This document shows positions 34,801 through 45,329 of a stretch of 64,000 bases of DNA, piece after piece. The translations under genes were made by a program, and so were the position numbers. Positions within the stretch are counted from its first letter, which is position 1, and every line of letters begins with the position of its first letter. Source of the DNA: Fragum whitleyi. Taxonomy: Eukaryota > Mollusca > Bivalvia > Cardiida > Cardiidae. Location: positions 38,700,850 to 38,764,849 of the forward strand of contig OX411558.1 in NCBI GenBank assembly GCA_948146395.1, read 5' to 3'. The notes beneath the pieces were generated by a model, which was not told the DNA's origin, did not search any database, and saw nothing but the letters and a program-made list of their open reading frames with translations.

Positions 34801-36589
34801 TGGTTGTAGATAAGCTTGTTGAATAGCTGAAGCAACAGGAAATTAATATTTAGTGATTCCCTTTACAAATTTCTTGTACTTTTGATAAATATCTATTTAA
34901 TTATTAGACACTATTTTACTTTACTAGAATTTACCCTATTTCTTAAAACATTTTAACAGTATGAATATTAATCCTATTTATTCCGATTTTAAGAAGACTC
35001 CATTAAAAACGGTACGGAACATTCTCGTCATTAAAAGAATTGTCCTAGCGTAGAAATATTCTTTAAACAACGAGGAGAAGCAGTTCAGCTCCGAACGCTT
35101 TGACACAATTTTTTATCATTGACTTTTTGATATGTTGCTTTTTGCTTATCTCGGCTGTGTGACGTATGGACTGTTATTTTCGAAATGGCTTTAAATAATA
35201 AAAGTGGACGAGCTTAAAAACTTGAACTACAAATTCCAAGAAGGGTAGCGTAAATATGCATACGATTGTGTAGGTTATGACTTAGACTGTCACCCTTATA
35301 TAGGTAACAAGATCGTTATACTAACAGGATGAATGATTTTAGAATGGTTTTGAATGAAATTGAAGGGGTGTATGGAACGAGGTTAGTGTGAAATTTCATG
35401 GGAAGTAATCCAATATCGCTAGTTTTTTTAAGGTTGAACAAAATAAGCGATATAAAATACCTCCCTTTAAAAAATCTGCATACAAGTTCTATGAATAGCT
35501 TCCCATGTCTTCAAGAACCAACCAGAGGCTTTCGATTTCAATTAAGTCTGTAAAATTGCTTTCTAGCTATATTTATTTTGAATGAAGCTGATGATCTTAA
35601 AATTTTTAGTCGTTTTTTGAGCGTTTCGTATGGTTCGAGTGAGCGTTTTGGAATGAATGAATGAATGAATGAATGAATGGAGCACTGAGTGAGCGATTTA
35701 GAATGCTTTTGGTCGAGATGCATGTTAATTTCACTAAGTAACTAACGATATGACTTAGATTGTCACCATTGAAAATATTACCTTTTACTGTCACGTAATA
35801 CTGCATATCCTTACAGTCTTTTTTCGAAGAAGCTACGGTGTATTTTCCATTGTCTTCTAAATTCGCTTCTTTTATCTTTAGGTTAAATCCTGAATCTGTG
35901 TTAATTATTTCCGATCTTACTGCGTAACCTCCTAGAAGTTTTGGCGTGTTCTTTTCTATGACTAAAACAGGCCCAAGAAGTCCGTTCAGTAGCGTGTACT
36001 GTCCACATTCCGTCCCTGGTAGCCGTAGAACAAACGTTGCTCCTTGGCTAATCGTGATTTTCGTTACATCTGGGAATAGCAAAAAAACTATAAATAAAGC
36101 AACAAAGGGATATACCTGACCTTTTTTTTCTTTCTTTGTTCGTTAAAAAGTGTATGTTTTCTGACATTGTAGCGGCCCCCAAAATATAGTCACTATATAG
36201 TTCTATTGGGGGCTTATCTCTCATTCGAAGTTCTGTTTTTGATTCAAAAAAGCTTGTTAGATTGAGTTGAAATTCTGACTATGCAGCCCATGAGACTGGC
36301 GGTAAGTTAACTTCAACTGTGTATATAGACGAACTTAATGACGTTTATGCCATTGGCTTTTCTTGTATTATTATAAGTATTAGTTATAACATATTAAAAG
36401 AATGCTGTTGTTGTTTTTAGGAAATATGAAACTTATTTACAAAGTGAGATTAGGCTTTTAGTTTCTACCTCCATGAAATCAACAAAGACCCCCTTAATCT
36501 CTAAATTGAATTGAAATGTATGAATACTCACTCTGACTTTCGACAGCTCCAAAAATCACCAGCATGAGAACTGCTGGTATAGTTGACAT
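25288..36589 (-). CDS. Ig/TSP1 single-pass receptor with tyrosine-motif tail (8 coding exons)
   Basis: Coding exons in transcript order: 36589-36532, 36069-35782, 34826-34656, 29343-29182, 28260-28096, 27198-26989, 26576-26543, 26335-25288. The sum is 2136 nt, giving 711 residues and a stop. All junctions are GT-AG and keep frame; introns between extracellular domains are phase 1, as is usual for shuffled modules. Layout: signal peptide 1-19, Ig-like domain 20-115, TSP1 repeats 116-172, 173-226 and 227-281, membrane helix about 311-335 followed by RRR, cytoplasmic tail to 711. The extracellular plan recalls UNC5 netrin receptors (Ig plus TSP1), but there is one Ig, three TSP1 and no visible ZU5 or death domain. 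The tail has YxN motifs at Y435, Y450, Y591, Y680 and YxxP motifs at Y467, Y566, Y693, Y704. A role as a tyrosine-phosphorylated cell-surface adhesion or guidance receptor is inferred. The ligand is unknown. Confidence 0.88.
26543..26576 (-). CDS. Receptor exon 7: 34-nt cassette-like exon
   Basis: This exon has a clean CTTCTTGCAG acceptor and GTAAGT donor and encodes TQVENATIDK between split codons. It is required for frame: it enters in phase 1 and leaves in phase 2. Direct joining of exon 6 to exon 8 would read AGA GCT TAA and stop, so this exon decides whether the 350-residue tail is made. Confidence 0.8.
26665..26962. mobile_element. CATT-rich MITE, decayed copy 4 (receptor intron)
   Basis: Retains AAAGGGAGGTTA, the internal AATGAAAT motifs and GAGTGAGCGATCTAGA, but the ends are degraded. 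It fills most of the intron between the 34-nt exon and the transmembrane exon. Confidence 0.6.
26989..27198 (-). CDS. Receptor exon 6: juxtamembrane stalk and transmembrane helix
   Basis: Seventy residues. A Thr/Asn-rich stalk (two N-glycosylation sequons, then TTTTD) leads to a hydrophobic run of about 25 residues (311-335, including VVFLVIAGAITVIILIVIF) and the stop-transfer cluster RRRIKVKR. The orientation is therefore extracellular N terminus. The exon ends in phase 1 at a GTGGGT donor. Confidence 0.88.
27371..28085 (+). repeat. ~113 bp tandem repeat interrupted by a SINE
   Basis: TTATGCACATGGTTCTCAAA and TTTGAATGAAATTTTCACGT recur near 27373, 27487, 27890 and 28003 with ~113-base spacing. 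The SINE splits the array, and the final partial unit ends at the donor of the third TSP1 exon. Confidence 0.85.
27535..27810 (+). mobile_element. Full-length tRNA-derived SINE with target duplication
   Basis: A tRNA-like head (27535-27610; GCCGCCA pairs with TGGCGGC, B box GGTTTCGATCC, Gly(TCC)-like loop CTTCCAA) is followed by a body and a tail of CAAACAAATAAAACAAAC. The 12-base sequence CCAATTAAAGGT flanks it at 27523-27534 and 27811-27822, a perfect target-site duplication. It sits in a receptor intron, between copies of a tandem repeat. Two related copies lie at 46092 (reverse) and 32105 (tail part). Confidence 0.9.
28096..28260 (-). CDS. Receptor exon 5: third TSP1 repeat
   Basis: Fifty-five residues with WTAWTEWSGC, VCGDKRTRNRTRLC and GCPGNYSEYKDC, the best-preserved TSP1 repeat of the three. 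It carries two overlapping WxxW motifs, two NxT/S sequons and a basic arginine ladder that could bind glycosaminoglycans. The acceptor is TTTTTCAG. The donor GTTCGT is weak and falls in a repeat copy. The phase 1 edges match the neighbouring exons, which supports this boundary. Confidence 0.88.
28990..29165. repeat. Low-complexity T/TTG tract with G run
   Basis: Plus strand: a G run near 29017-29028, then long T and TTG runs. It begins about 20 bases into the intron downstream of the second TSP1 exon. Confidence 0.9.
29182..29343 (-). CDS. Receptor exon 4: second TSP1 repeat
   Basis: Fifty-four residues with WSEWSAFGECSAKCGKG, KIRSRNC and four further cysteine-containing positions, a clear TSP1 repeat. 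The acceptor follows TGTAAATAG and the donor is GTAAGG; both edges are phase 1. Directly downstream in the intron lies an unusual low-complexity A/AAC tract ending in a C run (minus-strand reading). Confidence 0.88.
30460..30726. mobile_element. CTGAGGTGCG-ended MITE (267 bp)
   Basis: Perfect-looking ends CTGAGGTGCGTTCGTTAGAG and its complement CTCTTACGAACGCACCTCAG. Interior TATTCGACGTCG recurs in the fragment near 16.85 kb. Lies in the largest receptor intron. Confidence 0.85.
31548..31640 (+). mobile_element. tRNA-Met-like SINE head
   Basis: GTTGGTCAAGTGGTTAGC resembles an A box, the anticodon loop reads CTCATAA, and GGGGTTCGAGCCCC is a perfect T arm. The acceptor ends do not pair. It is followed by TTGGGCAGGACACTTTACA, a SINE body start also seen in variant form next to the tRNA-Lys-like head at 55690. 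It lies in the largest receptor intron. Confidence 0.6.
31934..32008 (+). pseudogene. tRNA-like sequence, probably a SINE head
   Basis: ACCCTTG pairs with CAGGGGT and CTGAG with CTCGG around TTCAAAT, but the anticodon arm is irregular (position 33 is not T). A SINE tail with CAAGCAAACAAAACAAAC lies 220 bases downstream, so the two may be one old element. Confidence 0.45.
32105..32246 (+). mobile_element. SINE body and tail fragment
   Basis: TTTTCCTAGCCTCCAGCTCC is shared with the reverse-oriented SINE at 46.2 kb as written on the plus strand, while the following TTGTTGAAAGCCCC and (CAAA)n-like tail match the plus-oriented SINE at 27.5 kb, so it is a mosaic or rearranged copy. Confidence 0.45.
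32351..32535. mobile_element. 185 bp MITE (CATTTGCTTTAAGGT ends)
   Basis: CATTTGCTTTAAGGTTGTGG and its complement CCACTACCTTAAAGCAAATG are terminal; ACCCGTAATAGTT / AACTATTATGGGT continue the arms. A diverged relative is at 52081-52218. Confidence 0.88.
32735..33915 (+). repeat. Composite repeat with ~146 bp tandem monomers
   Basis: From about 32938 to 33606, 4.6 monomers of 144-148 bases repeat (landmarks TGGACCGATTTGGATGAAAC, CATGAAGTCATGGTTTTGTG, AAAAAGGGGCCTTCATGTAA). The flanks at 32740 and 33730 are also related to each other. Coding frames across it are broken. It lies in the largest receptor intron. Confidence 0.85.
34656..34826 (-). CDS. Receptor exon 3: first TSP1 repeat
   Basis: Fifty-seven residues containing WGGWSACTKSC, the arginine ladder TRSRTRNC and later cysteines, typical of a thrombospondin type 1 repeat. 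W125-x-x-W128 is a C-mannosylation motif and NCS a possible N-glycosylation site. I chose the acceptor at 34827-34828 because it has the better pyrimidine tract. An in-frame alternative 12 bases downstream (after CAACAAG) would remove four residues ahead of the domain. The donor is GTAAGT. Confidence 0.88.
35325..35745. mobile_element. CATT-rich MITE, copy 5 (receptor intron)
   Basis: Shares GAATGATTTTAGAATGGTTT, AAGTTCTATGAATAGCTTCC, a short GAAT array and TTAATTTCACTAAGTAACTAAC with other copies; the terminal CAGTTAA is lost at the left. It lies between the Ig-like exon and the first TSP1 exon. Confidence 0.75.
35782..36069 (-). CDS. Receptor exon 2: degenerate Ig-like domain
   Basis: Ninety-six residues (20-115) with beta-rich character and the D92-x-G94-x-Y96 signature of an Ig F strand. 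The usual F-strand cysteine two residues after the tyrosine is Val98, and the B-strand region around residues 32-36 has no cysteine. Two other cysteines, C41 and C105, could form an alternative disulfide. Both exon edges are phase 1, and the donor is GTAATA. The Ig assignment rests on this motif and the UNC5-like domain order, so it is weaker than the TSP1 calls. Confidence 0.75.
36532..36589 (-). CDS. Receptor exon 1: start codon and signal peptide
   Basis: ATG at 36589 has A at -3. It opens 19 residues starting MSTIPAVLMLVIFG and ending near AVESQ, a short hydrophobic signal peptide with a plausible cleavage site before the mature Ig-like domain. The exon ends in phase 1 at a GTGAGT donor. 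The next codon, split over the intron, reads Asn and begins an N-glycosylation sequon (NVT). Confidence 0.82.
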
Positions 36590-36643
36590 AATGGAATCCC
36601 TTTTTGATTTTACCACAATCATCATAAGCATAATAAGTCTTTG

Positions 36644-36651
36644 TTATATAA
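36644..36651 (-). promoter_or_regulatory. Candidate TATA box of the receptor gene
   Basis: TTATATAA on the minus strand lies about 55 bases upstream of the receptor start codon, which would place transcription initiation near 36620 with a short leader. In AT-rich DNA this motif occurs by chance, and an upstream non-coding exon cannot be excluded. Confidence 0.3.
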
Positions 36652-37084
36652 GTTTTTGGATATAATTACAGCGCTTTCAACCAGTACGTCCCATTGCCGC
36701 CAAATTGAGTAGACCACATCACCATTACTTTCTGTAAATAAAGGCAAATGGAAAAACATGGGAAAAAATCTATTGTGACCCTCACAAGAGGGGAGGATAT
36801 CCCGGATTTGTTTGCATGAATCGGGATTAATTAACACCGATTTTAAACTATTTTCGATCCTTTATCGCTAGCTGCTGTACCAAACAATGCATTTCTGGTA
36901 TCTATTGCACCAGTACAACCATTTCGCCCTATCGTAACCTAAAGCTGCAATCACACTAAGGTTTACGATTATACACCCATTGATGGGAGATAAATGTACG
37001 TCTATTTTTGTTATTATTTTTAAAAAAAAAATATTTATTTCGTGATTCTATGAAGCCATTAAGGAACTTCGCGATACGAGTATT

Positions 37085-37345
37085 GAGTGTTGGATGGTAG
37101 TCAAAAATCTAAGTCGAAAAAGTGGCATTATTTTCACAAAATGCATCTAGAGTTATCCCCCTTGATAGTATAAATTGCTCTTTGATAGTGAAGATGTGTG
37201 TCAAGTTTCGAATGAATGCCTTCAGTAGAACTAGAGATATCATAAAATGTAAAAGTTTACGCACGACGACGACGACAACAACAACGACGGCGACAACGAC
37301 ACCAAAGATAAAGCATATCCCGGGTTTTCTCGGAAAACAGCCGAG
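37085..37345 (-). repeat. Dispersed repeat related to the 19-21 kb blocks
   Basis: The reverse complement shares the GGGGGATAACTCTAGATGCA region, AACTTGACACACATCTTC and the CGGCTGTTTTC edge with 19.1 and 21.0 kb. It includes a (GAC)n-like tract at 37261-37305. Confidence 0.7.
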
Positions 37346-37831
37346 CTAAAATAGCTGTGACTCAATACAATTTAAAGATCTGTCGGTTTTCTGGAAACGA
37401 TCTGGCCAAAATCGACATTCCCTCACTTTCCAGATAGTCTCTTTTCTATTGTGCGCGGACAACATTCACGATGTTCATAATAGTAACAACGTCGACTGAA
37501 TGAAATAAGCCGTAAATTTTTTTGATAATACACGAGTGATATTACACTAGTGGAATAAATATTTTAATGAGCTTTGGGCGTTAAGCAATGCGATGTGTTG
37601 TGAAACGATGGCATATAGGGTGTGATGACGTCATTTAACATACGGTGTTACATGTTACGAGGAAATTTTTGATCAACGTCTTTATAGAACTTTGTCGATT
37701 TCTCATAAAAATGCCTAAGTTTGTTCGTGTGCTTGCTATAAGTAAAACTTCTTAAAATATACTAAATTGCAGCTCAAAGTAATTAAATATGGTGAAAATT
37801 ATTTGCTATACAGAATGAATTATGGTGATCA

Positions 37832-38040
37832 CAGTTAAAACATCGTGAAAATGACAAGGCGAATGGTTCTGGAAAATATTTGGAATCAAATTAAATGGCT
37901 TTGATGAGACAAATCATATGGTTCTTAATCCAAAGGAACCAATGCAAATTTGACGTGATTACATCGACTCGAGTGAATTTGTAGAGCGTTTTGAACAATT
38001 TAATTTTTAAATTGTTTCAACGAGTCGGTCGATTGGAGTA
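37832..38040. mobile_element. CATT-rich MITE, truncated copy 6
   Basis: CAGTTAAAACATCGTGAAAA and the following GACAAGGCGAATGG are family ends; similarity fades after about 200 bases and no right end is found. Confidence 0.55.
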
Positions 38041-40490
38041 AGAGTGCTGAAAAAGTGCTTTACAGAAACTTTGATCGGGATGCGTGCCTTAATTATTACA
38101 AGGTCTTGTCAACTGTAGACAAGTCATGCGTTCATAAAAACGAAAAGCCCACGAGCGCCTCAAAAAAGTACCATGCACTACCGAGTAAAATGTAGCTAAT
38201 GCGTATTTCAACTTTTGGACGTTTGCAAGCGATTAACTATCGTAAACGCAGATAGTACAGAATACTACAGATCCGAATGTTTTTCAGCTTGAAAATTGAC
38301 TTATTGCTCAGATTGTAGGCCTTACACAAGGACTCGTTGAAGTCGCTGAACTAACAATTTTTTGTCTGATTTTTGACATTAATGGAAGAATTGAGTAAAC
38401 ACGGTTTCTACTTATTTCTGACCTTCATTCGTTGATATCTATAATATTAAGTTTGGTATCATGTTAACATGGGCTAAAACACGGTCAATCGGTGGTAAAA
38501 GTCATGTTTTGTGACAGATATATTACTATATTAAGCACGTGTGTTGTCTCATATCAATATATCAGTAATGGGAAACACGATCAAAAAGAGTAAATGCGTG
38601 ACCTTAATATACATGTCTCGCTTGCATTAAACGCATATTTTTGTTCGACAGCATTTAAAATATATCATGTCTTGAGTCAATCTTAGTTCTGGACGCCAGT
38701 TAAGTAAAGGCAAAACAAAAACAACAACAAAAAAAAACACAAACAAACTGCTTTCCGTTTGTCATCGCTCGATACCCTCTTTAAAAAGTAAGACACTTAT
38801 GCTGATTTCACGGTGGGTTGAATGAAACGATTAAAAAGAGCCATATATAAGTATACATTGTATATTCACAGGCCGACAGTGTTTATAGTTTATCGTTTTT
38901 GTTTTTTCTTCGTTTCATGCACAATGAAAGTGACCAAAAAAATCTTCATCACTTAGGTAAAACCGTTTAAAAGCTATACCTACACAACCCAGAAGCAAAA
39001 CCCTTTACGTGATCCTAAAGCCCAAGGCAAGTATGTTGGCATATATGTACATCCGACAATGTGACCATATATCCGACATTTTCTTATCATGACAGTGAAA
39101 GATAAATAATTACTGTAGATGGGAATCTTTTGATACGTCTCTGTTTCGGCTTTCTCATGCAAGACCGACTGTGCTTTTTGAGCCTCGTGGTCAAGGCTTA
39201 TTTTTTTAAACATAAACTATTAATGCTGAGAATTCTTTTTCACATTATTCAGCAATACTAGAGTCATAATTCATTTTGCTTTAAGTGTTGCAAATGGTGA
39301 TTTTTATATTAAGCGAATGTCTAATGTAGCGTCTTTCAAATTACTTAAATTCATAATTTATTTTACTATAAATGAAAGAAAGTTTCTTTGTGCTTAGTGA
39401 TTTTGGTAATGGTATAATTACAAACATCGTCAACTTGACATTCATTTCAATCAAAATTGTTTTAAATCGCTCGCTCAGCGCCAGAAATACATTTTATGCA
39501 TTTCTGCCACATTTTTTCAAAACGCTACGAAATCTTTAAAATCCTTTAAAGCTTATCTCAAATCGATCAAATTTTCTTCGATTTAAGGAAGAAACTGCGT
39601 AAAGCGAAAATTTTTGATCGGCCCATTTCAGCTTTCACCATTTTCTGTATTACCGAATAATACCTTTAAATGCCACGTTATGGCGTTTTTATTACGTCAT
39701 TTTTTTCCTCTAGTCGATTTCAATGTTTCGGAAAGTTACCGAGTTACACGAGAAATCCCGATGGGTGTCCGATTTAAATTTGTGTATTACACCATCGCTA
39801 CCTAAAGTTGCTTGCCTGGATTCTGAAATAATCAAACGTTTCGCGATTGTTTTTTCCCTAAAAACAGGGTAAATAAACTTCGCTGGACTTTGTTTCTCAA
39901 ATTTAACTTAAGACAATCAATAGCTCTTTCACTTTAAAGGAGAATTAAACTTAATCAATGGCTCTTTCTCATTCAAAGAGGAATAAATAGAAAAACTGCA
40001 CATTCCGCATAAATGAATGAACCCTTTTAATATATACTATTGACATAAAGTTAAGCATATCGTATTCTGAATAACCCATGTAATGTGAGGAACTAAAATA
40101 CATGTACTGTAAGAAATCTTATGTGATCTAACTTAGATTTCAATTTATTTCAAGACGAGATGAGTAACCATTGATGGGTAAACTAAGTGACACTTAAACT
40201 TATGTATCCACTGAATATGCGTATTTGAAAGTCGGCCTTTAATTGCGAAATACGCACCAAATAATCTTGGTGGCCAAAACGCATCAAACCTCTTAAAGTA
40301 ACCCGAAACCGTTCATGAAATCTTCAAGGTTTATTTATTTTTTTTTTTTTTTTGTTAACGCTTTCAAAATCATATGCGAAGTTATAATTTGGAGTCCACG
40401 GCTACTTTTCACTTCCGGTTAATACTGTTTAATATCTCTCTTTTATACGACCATTCAGCACCCCTTGATCATCAAATTTGTAAATTAATA
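38041..40490. other. Intergenic upstream of the receptor gene, no gene seen
   Basis: Apart from the MITE remnant at 39418-39560 and a T run near 40331-40352 nothing was recognised. Confidence 0.55.
39418..39560. mobile_element. CATT-rich MITE, truncated copy 7
   Basis: ACAAACATCGTCAACTTGACA and AAATCGCTCGCTCAGCG match the left part of the family; the remainder is not recognisable. Confidence 0.5.
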
Positions 40491-40733
40491 TGAGCATGTG
40501 TTTGACATTTCCAACAACTTCATTTGTGCGCCAAGTAAAGATTCTGTCCAGCCTGTGCTTCCACAGTCTGTTCAAAGTCTTCACATTGCGCTCTTTAGAC
40601 AGATAATGTCTAAAAGTAGCTTTAGGCAGACGAGCAATCTTATTTCTGCATTGTATAGCTGTCAGACCGACCACTCAATGTTTGCAACTCACATACTTGT
40701 TAAATTGTTTGAAATGTAACGCACAGGCTAATC
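40491..40733. mobile_element. GAGCCTGTGCG-ended MITE, copy 2
   Basis: TGAGCATGTGTTTGACATTT ... GAAATGTAACGCACAGGCTA with the CAGCCTGTGCTTCCACAG core; same size as the other copies. Confidence 0.82.
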
Positions 40734-43700
40734 AATATGTCTTGCACATGATCTTCTCATGCAATCGAGTCTTACGAAGTTGTCCAGTATTTTCAAAAGC
40801 TGGTAGAAAAATATGCCTAACTTTTAGCCAAAAGTATATATTGATTTATTTAATTGTAAACCATATATAACATTGTGATTAGTCTTTATGTTTAATGTGT
40901 TCATTTATTCCAGAAAAAAATATTTTCATCATAGTTTACAATTAAAAAAACGGAAAGACAGATCATTTACTCAATTGGAGATATTTTTATGGAACTATTG
41001 CGTATACATACAAGAATTACATAAATATTATGCAGGAATTTTTTTCGTTAATAACAAGAAAAAAAACCAGATATTTGACTCATTTAGAAACATTGTGTGA
41101 AACTCTTTCGTGTACATGATTATACATTTTGTACAATACAGACGTAAACATATGCATGTGATTTTGTTTTTCGTTTTGTCCTTTAAAAACGTTCATTCTG
41201 GTTGGCCAAAATATAATTCATACCTCCGTAAAAAATGTTAGCACATTGCGAATTTGTACCCATGAATGCATGAAGTTAAGAAAAACGCTTCAACAAACAA
41301 AATATTTTGGGTTTTATTTTGTTCTGTCGATTCCATTACATCATAAGAAATACAAATAGTTCTTTAACTCATTTATATATGAGATCAAAAAACTATATCA
41401 TACTTTTCTTATTAATGCAGTGTGGCAGTTTTGTATTTCACACCTCCAAGAAATCAAAGAATATTCCAATTATCTCACATACACAGAAGTTACGGTTCAG
41501 ACTATACCGGGCCTTTTTTAATTCAATTTATTTATATTATGTTTATTCACATATTTTTATTTTTTTCAATTGCTTACAATAAAAATCCAGTATTTTTCCA
41601 ATAGTAAAACCCGAACTTACTATTTTATGAGGAAAGTATTCATAATCAAGGAATAAACATTTTACACACTTTTTAACCATACACAGAAAATTTTTTTTTA
41701 GAAAACGTCTTACTTTCCGTCGTACTCCATATTTGGTCATCCACTAACAAATAAACAGCACACGCACATCGCTGATCATCGACTGTCAATAACCAAATAA
41801 CGGCCCTTTTACATCTCAACCACAAAAATTGTAGTCAAAGTCTATTTGTTTCAGTGAGTTCATAGTAATTTAGTTATTCGATTTTCATTTAGAGAATCAC
41901 CGATTTTTCTCCTTAATATAAAGCATTTGATTTCAATCAACAGGAATTGCTAAGAATTAGTTTTGAGCCACTAGGAAAACAATTTAAAAGAGAACGCAGC
42001 AATATTATCAGTTAGATATCGTTCTCTAAACTATATCTATAAAACGTTTTCATTTCAGAGAAAGGGGGATTCTTTTATTTGCATTGTGGTATGAAAGAAC
42101 AACTAAACTGTATGAATATTCGAAGTGGATGAATATATAAGTTTATTGATATATTTCGTTTCATATATCCGTGAAAACAAACAATCATTTCCATTTATAA
42201 TGTCGAGAAAAAAAGAAAATATTATTACTAATGATTTACTTAACAATGCATTACCATTCAGAATGCTGGGGCCCGTTCTACTATACTTCTTGCGCACAAA
42301 TTATTCTTTAAGTAAAGAAAACCCAAATCGTATCGATGTATTCTGCCTTGCAATATTTCATGGGAATCGTCTTCGTCCGTAGAAGACGATTCCAATGAGA
42401 TGATGCGATGCAGGATTCAATCTTTACTTACTTACTTATGTAGAAGCTACTTTAATTTATGTCTTGCGCAAAAAAAAGATCGTAAGTTGTTTTGGAGATA
42501 CGAAACATAGATAACATAATGTGAGATATTTTACGGGTGTAATTGTCTGTACGTCAGTGCGAGGACGCGGATTTAAGTATTTTCTTACCCCTATACAATA
42601 TTGTCTTCTTCCCCTCAATAAAAATTTAAATACGGATTTTTGAAATGAACAAAACAAACAAATAACCATCTGTGAAAAATGAAGATTACGATCAGTGATT
42701 CTTTCTGCAAAAAAAAGCTCTTACACCAAATTAAAGAACTCGACATCCAATTCAAACTCCCGCCTCGCGTCAGGATGTAAAAACGTTTGCAAACTTTGAA
42801 AGCGTAACTCACTGTGCTCCTTTAAGCATGTGCGAAACGATTACATTTATTTCTAATCAAAAAGAAAAACTACTACTCTTGCCAGATTTCAGGAAAATTC
42901 GGCAATGAATGAAAGAGATATCGACTTCTCACTTTTTCGAGTTTATTTTTTTCGAGCAAAATTTTCAAATCTCTACATAATTTTAAATGCGCTTATTCCG
43001 AAAATATCTCTACTTAAATCGTGCAAAATATTTAAAATTTTAAGAGCTGTCGGCTTTATTGTATACGAAAACTTTGCAGTAAATAGGGTAACAGTTTCCT
43101 TGATTTTTTTTGAAAACAACTTTTTTTTTCAAATGGATAAACATAAGTGTTACATCTCTACAGCTATTTTTCGGCGAAAGTGTTTTTTATAATGCATGGT
43201 ACTATTGATTGAAAATTTAGAGATTTACAATAATGCAATAGTTACCCGGTTATTTCTCAACCCCTTCCAATGATGTATAATATTTTGGAAAAATGCAAAG
43301 AAATATTTTTTTTAAACACGCGATCGGGCTAAAACCAAATTATCTCAACTTTTGCCGTTACGTCTATGCAACGTGATTGGTGTTCTTTTACTCTTGTGAG
43401 TTTTCTATGATATCCTTTAAAATATATATTAAAATCTTTGGAATTGAAGTACATATATGGTTCTGATATAGTAATTCATTGAATAATTCTGCTTCTGTGA
43501 GTATTTCTAATACAGAAAGACGTTCAGTGACCGATCAAAAGTTGGCTTGAGTTTATTTCATACGACAATGATAAGAAAGAGCGACTTAACCTTTTTCGAA
43601 GTTAAACAGTGTGTTCGCCTGAAACGTTTGTATGTTCTGAATCGGACCATTTTGGTTGTCTCGTTACTTGTATCTTGGAAATCGTTCGCAGAGCGTTCAC

Positions 43701-44439
43701 TATAGGCCTGTTTCTATTAAGCAATTTGAACCTTGACGTCCCAGAGTTTTTCGAAACAAGGGCCCTCGGTATTCATTCATTCAAAATATAATTAGTATCT
43801 TATGCGAGTCTGATAGAGACTTGAACCCACGACCTCGAAGGTTTTGAAAACATAGCTAATTCGATTCTATTCATTGAATGTTTATTTCTATAAGATGGAA
43901 TTTCTTAACGCCATAATTCAGTACAATATATCCAACACAATATAATTGATATTAATAAACAATAAATAATGACCACATACCTGTCAACTCCGATCGCCCA
44001 TCAATCGAAATAGGGTTATTACTAATAACTAAAACATGTCAATTGAACATCTTTAATGAAATTGTTTGATTAACATAAGTACAGCTAAGACAAAACATTC
44101 AGCATTGTGTTAAGGATGAAAACTTTCTAGATGTTGTAAAAATAGATGTTGCCCGGTTTGGGACAAGCGAAGTACGACGACTTTAAAATTTCGCTATTCG
44201 TATTGTTTTTTTCCGCTTAAACGCAGCATAGTTCGTATCAGACTGTGCGAAGGTACGGGCTAATTTGGTTTTTGGTCTTTGCGCCCATGTAGAATTTTTT
44301 TAAACATTTCCAGGGGCTAGAGGCTAGGCGCTCTGTTGACACCAACTGAGTGACAAGAATTTTAGTTTCATTCCACAATGAAAACAAAACACTGTATTGT
44401 TAATTGGAATGTAAAATTCTTTAATGATTTCCAGTTGCT
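40734..44439. other. Intergenic, no gene seen
   Basis: Very AT-rich. Many short frames, none with motifs. A T-arm-like remnant on the minus strand near 43811-43850 (GTGGGTTCAAGTC) is probably a SINE scrap. Confidence 0.55.
42341..42417. repeat. Hairpin of the CTGCC-TGCAATAT family, copy 2
   Basis: CTGCCTTGCAATATTTCATG / AATGAGATGATGCGATGCAG with inner GAATCGTCTTC / GAAGACGATTC. Outer GCGCA motifs (42290, 42468) suggest a larger element. Confidence 0.8.
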
Positions 44440-44880
44440 TATCGAGATATAACGATAGATTATCACTTGATAATTTAACTGCCAAACCAGTGAAATTATC
44501 AATAGATTATACACTGATTTCGTTCATTATATTTATTTAGGCGTTATCAAAGCAGTGCATATCATACAAATGACGTCATAACGTTGACTGGTAATCACGT
44601 GTAAGAAAAAGCGCTTTTCGGGACTTTGTCCTTAATCTTAACATTTCGTCTCATTTATGAATTAAAGAAAGTAGAATATGAATTAAAGAAAATGGAATAA
44701 TCGTTTAAATTCGTATAAGATCGATAAATATCTTATGCCGTGAACAACAAAAGCTGTATTTTCACTTACGACTTGGCCTCTTGTGAAAATATATGTTTGT
44801 TTGTCACTAAAAGAAAGATACATCGATCTCACACAGAAACAAACGATTATCCTTCTATATAATTATTTAACGTTATTTCA
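44440..44880. repeat. Duplicated intergenic block, copy 1
   Basis: Matches 59025-59420: GATTATCACTTGATAAT, the CAGTGAAATTATCAA motif, AAGATCGAT, GTGAACAAC and AAACAAACGATTATCCT in the same order. Function unknown; a partial relative lies near 23.8 kb. Confidence 0.75.
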
Positions 44881-45329
44881 AACAATCTATCGAATGCAAT
44901 GCGCATAAAGAAAATATGATGTCATACCCGTTTTTACGACATCGTGTTGATTTTACGACATAAAATTGAGCGATTGTCGCTTTCTGATAGATTATTAATG
45001 AAAGGTAATTAAGGACGACATTTTTATTGGTAGTTCGATGGTTAAAACGATACTAAGTGTCAAATTGTGTTATAGTTTATTAGATTATTGACGTGTAATG
45101 GCCTAGATTGTTCTCAACTACTTTAAGACGATGCGTTGTTTGTCGAATAACCCAATCTTGGACAAGTTCAATGGCGGGCGAAGCAATTCTGGTCAAGCTC
45201 TTAACACGTTTCGTCGTATCGCGTGCACAAAAAGACAGTAACTTGGTAATGTTTTTTTCTCGGTTGGTTTCTTAGAAAACACGATATATTGCTATCATTC
45301 AGGAACCATCGACGATTTTGGTAGAGCAG

